DNA from: Chamaecrista fasciculata
Lineage: Eukaryota; Streptophyta; Magnoliopsida; Fabales; Fabaceae
DNA length: 64,000 bases
NCBI GenBank assembly: GCA_003254925.1
Contig: QANZ01027390.1
Location: forward strand, 29,859-93,858
Direction of reading: 5' to 3'
The number at the start of each line of letters is the position of its first letter. The stretch's first letter is position 1. The notes below the pieces were generated by a model, which made no database searches, was not told the origin of the DNA, and saw nothing but the letters and a program-made list of their open reading frames with translations. Made by a program: the position numbers and the translations under genes. Of this stretch, positions 51,436 to 63,220 are shown piece after piece.

Positions 51436-51780
51436 TTCGTGTTGGTGACTATGTATGTATTCAACTGCTTGTGTTCCTTCAATGGCTGCTAGAATTATTA
51501 CTAGTAGCAGAAAATAAAGAGAAATGGATGAAGTGGTGAGCCATGCAAGCTCCTGCAGGATTTGTTTGATTAGTGAAGAGTTATGTTATAGTATTTGTAG
51601 GAAGAGATTGAATTAAAAAATACAACTTGCATTGCGATAGTGCTTTCATATGAAACTAGTGGCTTGTTTATCATAGCTTATCAATCCAATTTTCACCTTC
51701 TCTCTCACTTTGACAAAGTTGGATATTTTTGGATAAATACCTTCTCAAATATATTATCTTATGTATTAGGCATGCATGTC
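51436..51780 (-). pseudogene. 5' remnant of a third BSP gene
   Basis: The ATG at 51544 opens MAHHFIHFSL, as in BSP gene 1, but a short deletion shifts the frame within the signal peptide. Homology resumes as 'gaaggaacacaagcagttga' and stops at 51436 where CACTA sequence begins. Upstream, 51545-51780 matches the BSP1 promoter region (44365-44600), with a degraded TATA box. No HExxH region remains. Confidence 0.8.
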
Positions 51781-52000
51781 ACCATCAATCACGGTAAATG
51801 ATAGTTGTTGGCTTAAGTGTTTGTTTATGTCAAAAGTTATAGTTATTAGTAAGGCCTATGTTGCATTTTCACGGGTACGGGTGCAGGTATGGGATACGGT
51901 TAATTTTAAAAATTACGGGGTATGACCGTACGGGTATGACAATACTTATTTAAATATGAAGTTATAAAATATACATTCATATAATTTTTCTTATAAAAGT

Positions 52001-55000
52001 ATGAATGTTTTGTTTATTTTCTCCATGGATTCCCTCTTATACAAACCAAGTTCCACTATCCCATTGGTTCTTTCACCACTCAATTGGTTCTTCCAGCTTC
52101 AGTGGAAACAGTTTGTTTGGCAACAATTCAGCATCTCTCATCGACTCAATCATCGACGATTTTATCATCTATATCAACCTTTTGCAGCCCCTGATTATCC
52201 AATCAAGTGGCACCCTCCTCTAGTTCATGCCTCATACAACCGGTATCAAGAATCACATACCAAGTCTCTCAAGAAAAAGCTCAAACAGCATCGTGCGGAT
52301 ATAGAACCTCCCCCTGCGAAACGATTTCTTCCAACAATAGCTTATGTTCATCAATCAACTTCTTCAGCTTACACTGCTCCAGCTTCAAAGGATTCCTCAG
52401 AGACTGTCCCACAACAGTCTCTGCGTTAGCCATGATCATCCTCTCCTGGAACTGTCGAGGTTTGAGGGGTACCTCGGCCAGTTCAAGACTGAATCAACTG
52501 ATTAAAGCGCATCATCCATCCTTTTTGTTTCTCTGTGAGACCATGTGTCCCCTCTCAGTTGCTGTACAAATTGTTAATAGACTAGGCTTCCCTTATCAAG
52601 TAGGAGTAGATGCTAATGGTACTAGTGGTGGCATTATACTTGCCTGGCGTGACCCTTTTGTATGTAACATCCTAGATGTCTCCCCCTTCTGGGCTCATGT
52701 TGATGTAAAGTCTGCCCTTGGCGACTCTTTCACTTTGACTGCTATATATGGACCACCAGTTGTGTATGCCCGTGGCGTCCTTTGGACTTATCTTGCCTCA
52801 GTAGCAAACACAATTAATTCACCTTGGTTGCTCCTAGGTGACTTCAATCAAATTCTTAACTCAACTGAAAAATTAAGCCTTAACAAAGACATCCAATTTG
52901 ACCGCACCCGTCGCTAGGTGGCCAAAATACCGGAATAAAATGCACTATAGTGGTGCAATCCGAGTCGATCTCTCGAGGAACTTTTGTGCAAGGTTTAAAA
53001 GCAAACAATACCAAATTATCACTAGTTGGGAGAAAGCAACAGGAATTTTGTTCTTTGATTGTTTTTTATTACCTAAGACGATAATTAAATAAAGCAATAA
53101 ATGTTTTTGTGTTTTTGATTTAAAAGATTGAATTGAAAGAAACAATAATACGAATAGATTAACCAAATTGAGAAAACACCCGACAGAGCAATTGGATTAG
53201 GCAATCATTACTAATAAAGATAAATGGAGTATTCCCACACAAATCATCCTAAGATAGTCACTAACAACTTAATGACCTAGATTAACAACCCTATCATGCA
53301 AACACCTTAAACAAGATAGATCCACAACAAGTATTTAAAACCTCATTCAATTGATGATAAACGAAGATCAAGAAACATAATCTTTATAACAATAAACATT
53401 GTCAAAGCCATACATCTATGATTATAACCAAACTAGTGTAAACTCAAGGGCTACAATCAAGATATAATCAAACAATAAAACCAAGTTCCTAATCAAGAAT
53501 CAGAATACTAAAAAGTTCTCAGGTTCAACTAGAATTCAAGAACAATAAAGTAAATCCTAATTCTAGTGTGAGAAAAACTCCCTAATGACGAAACCCTAGT
53601 TCATGCTTTGCTCCAATGCTCCTCCGGGTATGAGTATTTAGCCGCTCATGGTTGACAGATGAATAACTTCAGAATCTGCTGCCATAATCTCAAGAGAAGC
53701 TTCACACGATAAACCGAATTGCTAACCGGGATACAGAATGTGTAAAACTCTCTCTCTAGTAGTTTGTAGCCTCTCTTTGACCTCTAGACCCTCTACCTCT
53801 GCTATTTTCGGCGCTTCCCCAAAGAAATTTAGGTCTGAATCATCAAAATCGGGCTTGGGCCTGTTAAATTATGGATTGTCGCGAACCCGCCGCGGACCCG
53901 CCGCGGCTATACGTGGCGGCGGTTCCGGCGGCGGTTTTTCCAGCAACTTTAGTTCGCTTTCAGTTTGGTCCCTGACTCGTCTCCAAACATCCTTGAGCCT
54001 TCCTCGAAGTAATTCACCACTTTGGACTTCATTAAAACCTATCAAGAACATCGAGAAACTAAGTGAATTCTCAGGATAAAGAGGATCAATCAAGTAATAA
54101 AGATTAAACCCGAGAAAACCACTCAATTAATCACAAAATAGTCCAAATAATCATCAAACCTCAAGGAATCATATTTCATCATAAAAGGACATAAAGGCAT
54201 GCAAATGAATCCCAAATGAATATAAAATGCCCTAAAATGTCCCTAAAATACATGATGAAATATGGTCAGATCAGCGGGGCATCATCATTTCAGGAACTCA
54301 TTAACAATCTCGCTTTAATTGACTTACATCCCAAAGGCAATTGGTACACATGGACCAATGATAGGCAAGGAGAGGCTTTAGTGTGGGAAAGACTTGATCG
54401 AGCTTTATGTACTCATCAATGGCTACTCACGTATCCTCAAACTCAGGTTACTTGCCTGCCTCTTTACTCATCCGACCATTGCCCCATCCTAGTTGAATCT
54501 CAATTTGCAACTCCATACAGACACAGACCCCGCCGTTTTGAGGGCATGTGGCTCAAGGATTCATCCTGCCTTTCAGTCATATCGCAAGCTTGGTCTAAAG
54601 AATATAGAGGCTCCTCATTGTTCAAAGTTAACAATAAGCTCAAAGCAGTTTTATCGGACCTTCTTCAATGGAACAAAAGTTGTTTTGGTAAAGTCCAGCA
54701 GAGAATTAAGGATCTTTCTGCACAACTCTCACATTTACAGACCACTCTTACCCCTGACTCTCACTCTCACACATCTGAATTTGCCATCAGACATGAATTG
54801 GAGCACCTTTTGCACTGTGAAGCAACATTATGGGCTCAGAAAAGCCAACAACTTTGGCTTCTTAATGGTGACAATAATACAAGTTTTTTTCATGCAACTG
54901 TTACTCAAAGAAGAACCAAACAGCAGGTGCTTCGCCTTAAAAATGAACAAGGAAACTAGACTTCACAGTATGAAGAACTGGAACAGATTGCAGTAGATCA

Positions 55001-55814
55001 CTTCTCATCAATCTACAAGGCTCAGGACCACCCTTCTACGGAATTCATCTTTGAAAAATTTAATCATCTGACACTTCCTTCTTTGACACAGTTTCATCAA
55101 AAACATTTGGAGGAGCCTATAACCACCGATGAAATCACATCAGCTCTTTTCCAAATGAAACCTGATAAAACCCCTGGTCCTGACGGTTTACCAGTTCTCT
55201 TCTTTCAAAAGTTTTGGCATTTGATTCAAGAGGATGTCTCCAATGCCATTATGCTTTTCTTCAGGAACAGGTTATCTACTCAAAGACTTCAATCACACCC
55301 TCATCACCCTCATCCCTAAGAGTGGTGTTCCTCAATCAATTAAAGACTTTCGCCCAATAAGTCTTTGCAACGTCTTCCAAAAACTTATTTCCAAGATCAT
55401 AGCTAGTCAATCGTTTGCAACCCATTTTGCAAGATCTCATCGCTCCAAATTAGAATGGCTTCATAAAGGGAAGAAGTATCAATGACAATGTCTTTTTAGC
55501 CTCCGAACTCATGACGTACATTCACAAGGCAAAGAAAATCAAATCCAAATGGTGTGCTTTGAAGCTTGATATTTTAAAGGCATATGACAGACTCTCGTGG
55601 CAGTTTATTGCTTTTGTCTTACAAAAAATGCAGTTTCCACCACATTGGATACAACTTATCAAACAGAGTTATACAACAGTTTCATACACACTTCTGTTTA
55701 ATGGCCATTTCACAGGCTCCTTTTTGCCACATAGAGGATTACGACAAGGTGATCCCCTTTCATCTTATCTATTCCTCTTATGTTCCAACATTCTCTCTTG
55801 CATGATGTATGATC
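52001..55814 (+). mobile_element. L1-type LINE, interrupted and 3'-truncated
   Basis: The region before 52432 may hold the end of ORF1 (a Lys/Arg-rich peptide, no zinc knuckle seen). ORF2 begins at 52432 with the endonuclease domain (ILSWNCRGLRG, then LLLGDFNQI). After a foreign insert (52915-54267) the endonuclease resumes with SSFQELINNLALIDL and YSSDHCPIL. The reverse transcriptase follows: [19 protein letters not shown], the LKLDILKAYDRLSW motif with its Asp, and GLRQGDPLSS. It is inactive: a Trp-to-stop change at 54957-54959, frameshifts near 55270 and 55440, and loss of everything after about residue CMMY, where a Copia LTR begins. Confidence 0.85.
52915..54267. mobile_element. Unidentified 1.35-kb insert inside the LINE endonuclease
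   Basis: The LINE frame stops after FDRTR and resumes at QISGASS; everything between is foreign. There is no inverted terminal repeat, no primer site and no long open frame. 'gtc' occurs at both junctions and could be a 3-bp duplication. The left part carries 'gtgcaatccgagtcgatctc'. Positions 53878-53935 are a CG-rich spot of repeated 'acccgccgcgg'. The right part is A-rich. It may be a non-autonomous element of an unknown class. Confidence 0.5.
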
Positions 55815-58257
55815 TGTTGGGAATTCATGGGCGCTTAAGGCAGCGGAAGCATGTAAAATTAAAATTTAAAGAAACAATAAACGCCCAGGTCCAAGAATTC
55901 CCGAACGGATCCGCTAGCTGAATTTAAAACTTTTGGTTAAGTGGTATACCTCAGAGTTTCAATCGCTTTAGTTGAACGGGGCGTTCCCAAGAAGTCCACT
56001 TGACGCGTCCTTCCTCCGCCGGTAATCCACACGAACAGTTTGGAGATGCCTAGGTGCTAGCCTCCTTCACTTCTCAAGTGAATCCGGAACCTTTATCTAC
56101 GGGTGTTCTTTTGAATTCAAGAACTCTTCTTGAATATCCAAGAACTCTATGGCGCCTTGACCAAGAACACTTCTTGATCCCACACAACCTAGTCACACAA
56201 TATTAACTCTTAATATTGCGCCACTTTCTCTCTCTAGGAAAGCTAGGGTGCGATTTTCTTTCTCTCTCCTCACCAAGAGAAAATCGAATTTTCTCTCTAA
56301 GAAGACTTAGGCTTAGTCGACTTTTACTCTATGTGCATGAGGCTCTCACCTTTTGTGATTTCACTCTCAAGAATCTAATTCTCAAGTTTGTGAATTCTCT
56401 CTCTAGACTAGATCAAAATCGAAATTTCTCTCTCTCTAGAATTGGCTTATCTCTCACTTATCAAAGAATCCAATTCTTCTCTAAGTCTCTTGCCAAAGTC
56501 GACTTAGGCTTGTATTTATAGGGTTTGGGGATTTTGATAATTATAATTTTAGGAAGGCCTAAAATTATATAATTATCAAACCATAATATTATGATATCTT
56601 AATATCACAATTTTAGGACTTGATTTCCAATTTAAAATATTACCTTAATATTAAAATTGGAATCAAAATGCAATCTTGGAGAATCAATTTGGAAGATCAA
56701 ATCTTCCCAAATCTCTCTCTCCCTCCATGCGCCTATCTTCCCCTATTTTTGGTGGAATTTAATAAATTAAAATAACTAACTAACTCTTAGATAGTTATAA
56801 CTAATTTGTTATTTTCCAACAATATTGAATTAAAGAATTCCCAGAATATCTTTAAGTCAATCTCACCAAGTCTCAAACTCTAGATAATTGAATTAAAATA
56901 TTACATTAATATTTAAATCCAATTGGACCTAAAATTTCGACTTGCCCTATAAGTCATGAATTAAAATATTACTTTAATATATTTAATTCATCCATTTGAA
57001 ATCTAGATCAAATCTCATTTGAATTTCAAATTTCAAGCCATGACTTTAATTAATAAAACATTTTTATTAATTAAATTCCTTGTATATATGAGGCGCCAAC
57101 CTCATCCTATTTAGTCCTAATATTAGTGAATTTAATAAATTAATAATTTCCTAACTCTTAGGAACATTATCTAATTTATAATTCCCCTAATATTATAAAT
57201 AGGAATATAATTGTAAATAGCCTAATCCAATTATCTATTTAACAATTATCATATATATATATATATATAAATTTGTCTCACAAATCTAAATATTATATAT
57301 CTGTAGATAATTAATTCAAGACAAGACTTTATGTCCCACAATAAGTTATGTCTCAAACGGTGTCACAAATGTGACCCACGAATTAGGGTTAACTCGTGTT
57401 CCAGCTTGGCATCTGGTTCCTGCTCGTGTGTGACCCAGCAGGCCCCACGTGAAGTTGGCAGTAAATCATCTCATGACTTACAAGTCGAGAGCGGACTCTA
57501 GCAAGCCATCACGACTACCCAAAACACGTGAGTTATCGTTTTAACCCCTAAACGACTTAACCTTAGTACTATCATGTTCAGATCCCTTTTTGTCCTACGA
57601 TATTTCGGTAAGGATCAGGCATGGGAATGTCATCCAAAATCCAAACCTCAACTTTCTCGATCTCCTGAGTAAGTCCCAATATCCAGTGTGGCCACACATT
57701 CCCTTGGACAGACTCGTCGAGGGGCCCAGTTAAATATCTCCCATCTCTATGAGGGACAAAATTCCATCTTGGTCAACCACATTCCTCAGCACGACAATCA
57801 ACCAAACCCGTACTCAGCCCTTATGGCTACCCTGTTACGGATAACGTTAGACTAAGCCAAAGCTTGACAACTGTAATGCCGGAATAGTCAAGACCTCAGG
57901 TCTAAGGGCATCATGACAGATTGTACAGGAGAGACTAGCTAATGACTGAACCCATGCAGAACTCTCCGGGTCGGTCCAGCAACTTGTAACTCTTACATAA
58001 TTGCACCATGACTCTCGTCCCAGCATCTAGTGCGTGCATCTCATGCACCGAGGTCATGCTGGTCTTAGTTCAATTCAAGCTCCCACTCGAATGAGCGACC
58101 AGGGACTGTTTAGATTAATTATCTCATAATTAATCATGGACTGTTATCATAGTAAACATGCTAATAATATGATAACCATTAATTTATCTCCATAAATTAA
58201 TTGATATGTTCCCAACATATCTAAAGGATGATTGACCCTAGGGCACAATCTCCATCA
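55815..58257 (-). mobile_element. Copia retrotransposon 3' LTR (minus strand), 2443 bp
   Basis: Ends TGTTGG and, reversed, TGATGGAGATTG. It shares 'taatccacacga', 'gatgcctaggtgctagcc' and 'tgaccctagggcacaatc'-type text with the LTR at 59872-61615. On the minus strand the sequence before this LTR is 'ctagtgcaagtgggagt', a classical Copia polypurine tract, which sets the orientation. It inserted into the LINE reverse transcriptase (left flank tgatc). The other LTR of this element is not in the window. Confidence 0.8.
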
Positions 58258-59866
58258 AACTCCCACTTGCACTAGGTACAATCATTAATCAAACTGTATC
58301 TAACTCTTAGAAACATCCATTAATGTGCGTCTAATTCCCAATTGACGTTACATGTTTTCATGTAAACCTGTGGTGGGGTTTAGCAAGAGAACTGGCAGAA
58401 TCCTCGACTGCTATTTTACATATCTAAGTATCACCATCTCTGGGTGATCTTATCTGAGTACATCACTGTCGGAATGTCAGTGGGGAAACTCTTTCCCTGC
58501 TTAGGCGTCTTCTTGTCTTCACAGGATGACTTATAAGCATACTTCAGACATTAGCTTTTACAGTCTGCGTCCCACGCTACTAACCCATTCTTGTAGAATC
58601 AGCGATCGCAATCCGCTTGGAACCATTCCAACTTACGATCTCTACTGTTCAGGGAATACATTTTCATAACTGCGCTTTAATCTTGGTTGGTTCGAATAAT
58701 GGGCTTCTTGTGTAACCACCTTACACATTAATTCTTCCATATACCAAGAATTTGTCTTTAGTGCTTCTCAAGCACTAAGGACTTTTATGATAGCCTTCCA
58801 GTGTACCTCAACAGGGTCACACCCTATCACATACTGGGCAAATTCCATATTGAGTCTAGTACAACATGATGGATCCTATTGCCAAACACATGGGATGCCA
58901 TTCATGTGTCTTTGCTCATCACGTGTTTCAGGAAACATTGATTCTTGCAAAAGACTAATCCCTTTGATTCATCGCCATGAATCACTTCTTGAAGTCTCTC
59001 ATACTGAACTCTTCAGTATCTTATTCAAGAATGTACTTCTTGACTCAATTTTAAGAAGTTCCTCTGAGAACTATCTCATAAATCCCAACTTCTCATCCTT
59101 TATTGAAAGTGATTAATATCTCTAAGATTCTCAATCTCAGGGATAGTAATACAGATTTCAACTAGCTATATGTCCATGACACATAGCACCATGATTGCAA
59201 TTGTGTTCCCACTAACCTTCTTGTAAACATAGGACCCATCTAAGTTTTGTATGAAGCCAAACTCCTTTGGTGTATTCATCAAAACAAAGATTGAAATTTC
59301 TAACTGGTGGCGGGCTCACCACGCTCCTAGAGCAACACATCCTTGCTCTCAATGACCAAAGATCCCATCTTTGAAATCGAGAACGTGTTCTATCAGAACT
59401 TCGTTGTCCTTATGTTTTAGAGTAGCTTCCACAACTCTTGCGGATCTTCTCTAATTTTCGTCTGTGCCTCTGATTTGTTTCATGGATCTTGAACTCTTCA
59501 AGATTCATTTTACTCCCACTGTTTCTTTTGGAAACAACGAATTCCTTTCTAAAAGGTATCCTTCTTCTGACTTCAAACTCTTTGTGGTCAGATGGGTAGT
59601 AAACTTGATATCCCTTCTCAGGGTATCCAAACAAACTCGTAGTGAGACATTAAGAGATTCCTTTTATCCCATATCTCATATGGTGTTCTCCAGATGAAAC
59701 AGGTTTAGTGTGAAGTCAACGGCTTCTAGAGCACACCCTTTGAGGTTGGTATGAGATCAATTATCTTAGATCAAACCTTATCTAATAGGGTTCGACATCT
59801 TTTCTTAAAACACCATCCACCATGGGGTTTTAAGGAAGAATGAGTTGTGAGACTCTCTCACAGCTT
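58258..59866 (-). pseudogene. Decayed Copia pol remnant
   Basis: Minus-strand fragments of a Copia polyprotein: an integrase C-terminal piece (GYPEKGYQVYYPSDHKEF, near 59630-59560) and a reverse transcriptase piece reading GFIQNLDGSYVYK at about 59280-59220. Many stops and large deletions: only about 1.4 kb separates the integrase piece from the LTR, where some 2 kb would be needed. Confidence 0.7.
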
Positions 59867-59871
59867 CTAAG

Positions 59872-61615
59872 TGTTGGGAAATCACAGAGGGAGCGCAGCG
59901 GAAGAAATTAAAAATTTTTGGACTAAAACGCAAATAAAATTAAAAGCTAACTCTGTGATTCCTTCCAGGATCCACTAACTATGTTTATACCAGATAAGAA
60001 AAGATGTTTACCTAGTTTTGATCGGTGACTTATCGTATTCGCGAATTTGAGAAGTCCACTGAGTGTCCTTCCTCTACCGGTAATCCACACGAGCAGTTTG
60101 GCAGATGCCTAGGTGCTAGCCTCCTTCACTTCTTCCTAAGTGAAAACGGGAACTAAATCTATGATTCTTGAATAATCAAGAACTGTTCTTGATTATCAAG
60201 ATTGATTGGGAAGTACTAATATTATCAGGTGCAGGTCCAATTCTCTTTCTTCAAGAAAATCGACTCACTCTCATAATATTAGGACTAGGCGATTTTTCAC
60301 ACTCTCTATAGAGCTCTAGGCGAAATTCTTGGTCTGACCAAGAATTGATCTGTGTTGTGAGATATCTCTGAGATAGGTGCCTAGTGCCTCTATTTATAGT
60401 GTTCTCATTCCTAGTTTTAGGGAATCCTAATCCAATTAGGATATCTCTAAGATATGGGATATCTTTTAGATATCTCAAAATATCTTTTGATTTATAATAT
60501 TAAACTTAATATTATAATTCAAAAATAAAGGCCCAATTTCGAATTTGATTATCTTAGATCAAATCTTGGATCAAATCTTGATTTGCTCTAATCCTATTGG
60601 TTGGAATGAGTCATGAGAATTTGATTTTATAATTTAAATATTACTTTAATATTTAAACCATAAAGTCGACTTTTACCCTATCCCAAACTCTAAAATGCAA
60701 GATCAAATCTTCCATCCCAAGNNNNNNNNNNNNNNNNNNNNNNNNNNNNNNNNNNNNNNNNNNNNNNNNNNNNNNNNNNNNNNNNNNNNNNNNNNNNNNN
60801 NNNNNNNNNNNNNNNNNNNNNNNNNNNNNNNNNNNNNNNNNNNNNNNNNNNNNNNNNNNNNNNNNNNNNNNNNNNNNNNNNNNNNNNNNNNNNNNNNNNN
60901 NNNNNNNNNNNNNNNNNNNNNNNNNNNNNNNNNNNNNNNNNNNNNNNNNNNNNNNNNNNNNNNNNNNNNNNNNNNNNNNNNNNNNNNNNNNNNNNNNNNN
61001 NNNNNNNNNNNNNNNNNNNNNNNNNNNNNNNNNNNNNNNNNNNNNNNNNNNNNNNNNNNNNNNNNNNNNNNNNNNNNNNNNNNNNNNNNNNNNNNNNNNN
61101 NNNNNNNNNNNNNNNNNNNNNNNNNNNNNNNNNNNNNNNNNNNNNNNNNNNNNNNNNNNNNNNNNNNNNNNNNNNNNNNNNNNNNNNNNNNNNNNNNNNN
61201 NNNNNNNNNNNNNNNNNNNNNNNNNNNNNNNNNNNNNNNNNNNNNNNNNNNNNNNNNNNNNNNNNNNNNNNNNNNNNNNNNNNNNNNNNNNNNNNNNNNN
61301 NNNNNNNNNNNNNNNNNNNNNNNNNNNNNNNNNNNNNNNNNNNNNNNNNNNNNNNNNNNNNNNNCATGACTCTCGAGAAGCATCTAGTGCATGTATCTCT
61401 ATACACCGAGGTCATGCTGGTCTTGGTTCATTTACGCTCCCACGTGAATGATCGACCAGGGACAGTTTTAGATTATTTATCATATAATTAATCAAGGATT
61501 GTTATCATAGCAAACACGCTAATAATATGATAACCATTAATTTATCTCCATAAATTAATTAATATGTTCAAAACATATTTATAAAATGATTGGCCCTAGG
61601 GCACAATCTCCAACA
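59872..61615 (-). mobile_element. Solo LTR of the same Copia family, nested
   Basis: Runs from 'tgttgggaaatcacag' to 'gcacaatctccaaca' and is flanked by a perfect 5-bp duplication ctaag (59867-59871 and 61616-61620). One LTR with an intact target duplication and no interior is the product of recombination between the two LTRs of an inserted element. It lies inside the older Copia interior and contains the assembly gap. Confidence 0.85.
60722..61364. other. Assembly gap (643 N)
   Basis: A run of N inside the solo LTR. Open frames reported across it are meaningless. By comparison with the LTR at 55815-58257, the missing stretch corresponds to about 1.3 kb, so the gap length may be wrong. Confidence 0.95.
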
Positions 61616-62329
61616 CTAAGATGTTTAGCAAAGTTTTTGACTCAAATCCTAGTCCTTTGATCCAATCGAAGGTTTCCAGATTTTATTGTCTAGTTAATTT
61701 TCTACTTCGTTTTGAAATCTCTATTTCAAAGAACTCCAACTTGTGTTTCAAAGGATAGCCGTAGATCTAATCCTTTTGAAGCTTTTAGTGAGAGCTTATT
61801 ACTTTTAGCTTAAACACTTAAGGGTCTACATACATCAACCATGTATGATCTCCACTAAGTTAGACTTTCCTTTACTATAAAGGAAAAACCTTGTTATCTT
61901 TCCATTTTAAACAAGACTTGCAAGTACCCCATGATTCCAAATCATGAAGCTTCAAGGTGTTTCTTGTCTGTATGGCCTAAACAACAATTGCCAAAAGTTC
62001 GTATCGATGTTATAATTATTGTTATTGTTCTAGTTTAAATAAAATGAGTACCTTTGCAAATCTCATAAGCAAATAAAACATTATTATTCAAAATAGAAAC
62101 CATTCTTTAATGTTTATACAAAAATCCACTTTATCCAATAAAGGGAAAAACAATTGTTTAAACATCTAAAGAATAATAACAAAACTAGCCCATGGAGGGC
62201 GGTCCAAGCTCGCTTGTTCCTTCAGTAGCAACGGCAGCAACCTTTGCTCCATTGTCCACATCTAGGTCCATCTCGCTTCCGTCCTTGCTTTCTACCGTCT
62301 CTGAAGACCCTGCACATCAAATGTGAGAA
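61616..62329 (-). pseudogene. Copia protease/integrase region, decayed
   Basis: Minus-strand text near 62345-62300 resembles the protease start (VLDT followed by CDSHI), but the catalytic Gly of DTG is lost by a small deletion. Near 62245-62190, VDNGAKVAAVA matches the usual Copia 'NGxxVAA' segment. The rest is degenerate. Confidence 0.55.
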
Positions 62330-63220
62330 TCACATGTGTATCCAATACTCAAGTGATTTAAGTAGAAAGATAGAACACTTTATAACATAGATACCTGAAG
62401 TAGAGGCTTTAACGCACTTCTGCTTCTTTTGATCCTCCCAGTAGTACTTGCACTTTCTCATCGCGTGTCCTGACACTTGACAGAAAGAACAGAATACTTC
62501 CTCTGAGGGCTTTGCCTTCTTGGCAGGATTTTGAGGGTCATCTTCTGGATTGATCTCATCATCCAGCATGATTCCCTTTCCCTTGTCTTTGCCCTTCTTC
62601 TTCCTTTCCCTTTTCTGGATCATGGATGCCTCAACAGACTTGAGCATCCCATGCAACTCAGAAACTGTTTTCTCTGTTTCCCTCCTTAAGAGGCTTTTGA
62701 TAAATGGGTTATAGCTCTCAGGAAGTGAGCACAGGATTATACCAGTGGCAAATTCTTGTGTAACAGGAAAACCCAGCCTATCAAGGTGATCTATATACCT
62801 TCTCATCTTCATGACATGGTAATGCACAGATTCACCTTCAGCCATATTGCAAGACATAAGAGCCTTAGTGGTCTCAAATCTATCTTGTCTGATTTGGTAG
62901 CTAAACATTTCCTTGAGACGAGTTATCATCTCATATGCCATCAATTGATCCAAGCCCTCATGCATCTCAGGGATCATTGTGTCTACCATCAGACAAGAGA
63001 CCTCCAGAGAGTCATCGAAGTGCTTCTCCCAAGCTCTCCACTCTGCTCCTGGAGCGCCCTTGGCAGGCTCATTGGGAATAGGTCTGTCCAGAACATACAG
63101 CCTCCTCTCTTGGGTGAGAACTATTCTCAGATTACGAAACCAATCGAGGAAATTTGTTCTGGTCAGCTTATCCTTCTCAAGGATAGGTCGCAGTGAAAAT
63201 GATGAACTATCGTTTGCCAT
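62330..63220 (-). CDS. Copia retrotransposon Gag (UBN2-type), partial polyprotein
   Basis: Capsid-like protein of a Copia element; in a live element it packages RNA in cytoplasmic particles. The start is taken at the ATG 63220 (MANDSSSF). FLDWFRNLRIVL and LKEMFSYQIRQDRFETTKAL are typical of plant Copia Gag. A Lys-rich linker precedes the zinc knuckle CSFCQVSGHAMRKC (C-x2-C-x4-H-x4-C). The frame is open to 62330, then shifts at the protease, so no full Gag-Pol can be made. It is the best-kept part of the element whose 3' LTR is at 55815-58257. Confidence 0.8.
   Translation of the reverse strand: MANDSSSFSLRPILEKDKLTRTNFLDWFRNLRIVLTQERRLYVLDRPIPNEPAKGAPGAEWRAWEKHFDDSLEVSCLMVDTMIPEMHEGLDQLMAYEMITRLKEMFSYQIRQDRFETTKALMSCNMAEGESVHYHVMKMRRYIDHLDRLGFPVTQEFATGIILCSLPESYNPFIKSLLRRETEKTVSELHGMLKSVEASMIQKRERKKKGKDKGKGIMLDDEINPEDDPQNPAKKAKPSEEVFCSFCQVSGHAMRKCKYYWEDQKKQKCVKASTSGIYVIKCSIFLLKSLEYWIHM

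Noticed and set aside
56216-56521. 101-codon open frame rich in Leu and Ser inside the Copia LTR
   Set aside because: LTRs do not code for protein, and the frame is a CT-rich repeat artefact.
60690-61415. Long open frames over the N-run
   Set aside because: They consist of unknown bases and carry no information.
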